Assembly: GCA_051306415.1 (NCBI GenBank)
Contig: JBPPNE010000378.1
Span: 1 to 6,122 of the forward strand
DNA length: 6,122 bases
Origin: CBDDRG01 sp051306415
GTDB taxonomy: Bacteria; Pseudomonadota; Gammaproteobacteria; Pseudomonadales; Porticoccaceae
Direction of reading: 5' to 3'
Shown here: positions 5,752 to 6,122 of the stretch, piece after piece
Layout: each line of letters opens with the position of its first letter
Numbering within the stretch: position 1 is the first letter of the stretch
The notes under the pieces: generated by a model
What the model saw: the letters and a program-made list of their open reading frames with translations, nothing else
The model's database searches: none
Told to the model about the DNA's origin: nothing
Position numbers and translations under genes: made by a program

Positions 5752-6122
5752 ATGAGTGAAAAAACCACCACGGATTTCGGATTTCAGGAGATTCCCGTCG
5801 AGGAAAAGGCCGCCCGGGTCGCCGCGGTGTTTCACTCGGTGGCGGCGAAATACGACCTGATGAACGACCTCATGTCCGCCGGCATCCATCGGTTGTGGAA
5901 GCGGATCACCATCGAATTGGCGGGCGTGCGTCCAGGCCATCGCGTGCTGGATATCGCCGGCGGCACCGGTGACCTGGCACTCAGGTTTGCCCGCCTGGTG
6001 GGCGATCAGGGCCTGGTGGTACTGGCCGACATCAACTCCTCGATGCTCGCGGTTGGCCGCGACCGGCTGCTCGATCACGGCGTGGTGGGCAACGTCACCT
6101 TTGTCGAAGCGGACGCCCAGGA
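5752..6122 (+). CDS. ubiE: Ubiquinone/menaquinone biosynthesis C-methyltransferase UbiE, N-terminal half
   Basis: The frame runs from ATG at 5752 to the right edge (123 codons plus 2 nt), about half of the roughly 250-residue family. The sequence YDLMNDLMSAGIHRLW (34–49) fits the UbiE signature Y-D-x-M-N-x2-[LIVM]-S-x3-H-x2-W. SAM-binding motif I is VLDIAGGTGDLAL (65–77), followed by VVLADINSSML (89–99), where D93 is placed to contact the SAM ribose. The enzyme is a soluble SAM-dependent methyltransferase that C-methylates demethylmenaquinol and/or 2-polyprenyl-6-methoxy-1,4-benzoquinol in quinone synthesis. The ribosome binding site is weak (GCGGACACCCGCC before ATG), but the start fits the family's N-terminal length. 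It is transcribed away from the R-M operon and probably marks conserved chromosomal sequence at the island edge. Confidence 0.95.
   Translation, partial: MSEKTTTDFGFQEIPVEEKAARVAAVFHSVAAKYDLMNDLMSAGIHRLWKRITIELAGVRPGHRVLDIAGGTGDLALRFARLVGDQGLVVLADINSSMLAVGRDRLLDHGVVGNVTFVEADAQ

Noticed and set aside
5444..5755. Possible 103-codon + strand gene before ubiE starting at GTG
   Set aside because: Its composition is rich in S, T and R, no family is recognised, and no ribosome binding site precedes the GTG. Only its end (ATGA overlap) is notable and is reported as a low-interest finding.
5376..5771. Minus strand open frame of 131 codons upstream of the Res-like gene
   Set aside because: It runs from inside the ubiE start across the intergenic region, has no conserved motif and lacks a supporting ribosome binding site.
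5536..6078. Minus strand open frame of 180 codons opposite ubiE
   Set aside because: The + strand frame has the UbiE signature and SAM-binding motif, so the reverse frame is a shadow.
1..6122. CRISPR array, tRNA, rRNA, transposase or integrase
   Set aside because: No regularly spaced repeats, cloverleaf-like sequence, rRNA-like stretch or mobile-element protein was found on either strand by reading.

Overview
The window looks like a junction between a conserved chromosomal gene and an accessory restriction–modification (R-M) island in a proteobacterium, most likely a gammaproteobacterium. The right edge (5752 onward, + strand) carries the start of ubiE, the ubiquinone/menaquinone C-methyltransferase; its near-perfect UbiE signature and GC-rich coding suggest a respiratory-quinone-making proteobacterium. 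Genus cannot be settled from this piece.

All other coding is on the minus strand, diverging from ubiE and reading right to left as a compact three-gene operon. The order is (1) a roughly 1007-residue superfamily 2 helicase/nuclease of the type III Res-like class (5361–2338). Next, after 22 nt, comes (2) a 593-residue AAA ATPase with a C-terminal TOPRIM-like nuclease domain of the OLD/GajA or PARIS AriA–AriB kind (2315–534). After 51 nt comes (3) the N-terminus of a type III Mod-like DNA methyltransferase (482 to the left edge, truncated). All three genes have a purine-rich ribosome binding site (AGGA core), and no convincing internal promoter was seen, so they are probably co-transcribed.

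Gene 1 would unwind or translocate on DNA and cut unmodified DNA, and gene 3 would methylate host sites. Gene 2, the extra member, sits between the two subunits. The sequence supports an ATP-driven OLD-type or TOPRIM nuclease. Its location suggests either a third component of the R-M machine or a second-layer (guard or abortive-infection) module that backs up the R-M system. That reading is inference.

The roughly 390-nt intergenic region 5362–5751 holds a plausible sigma70-type promoter for ubiE, two perfect 7-bp inverted repeats, and a strong ribosome-binding-site-like AGGAGGTG with no canonical start codon after it. No tRNA, rRNA, CRISPR array, transposase or integrase was seen. A short REP-like sequence appears to have been absorbed into the coding frame of the nuclease domain of gene 1.
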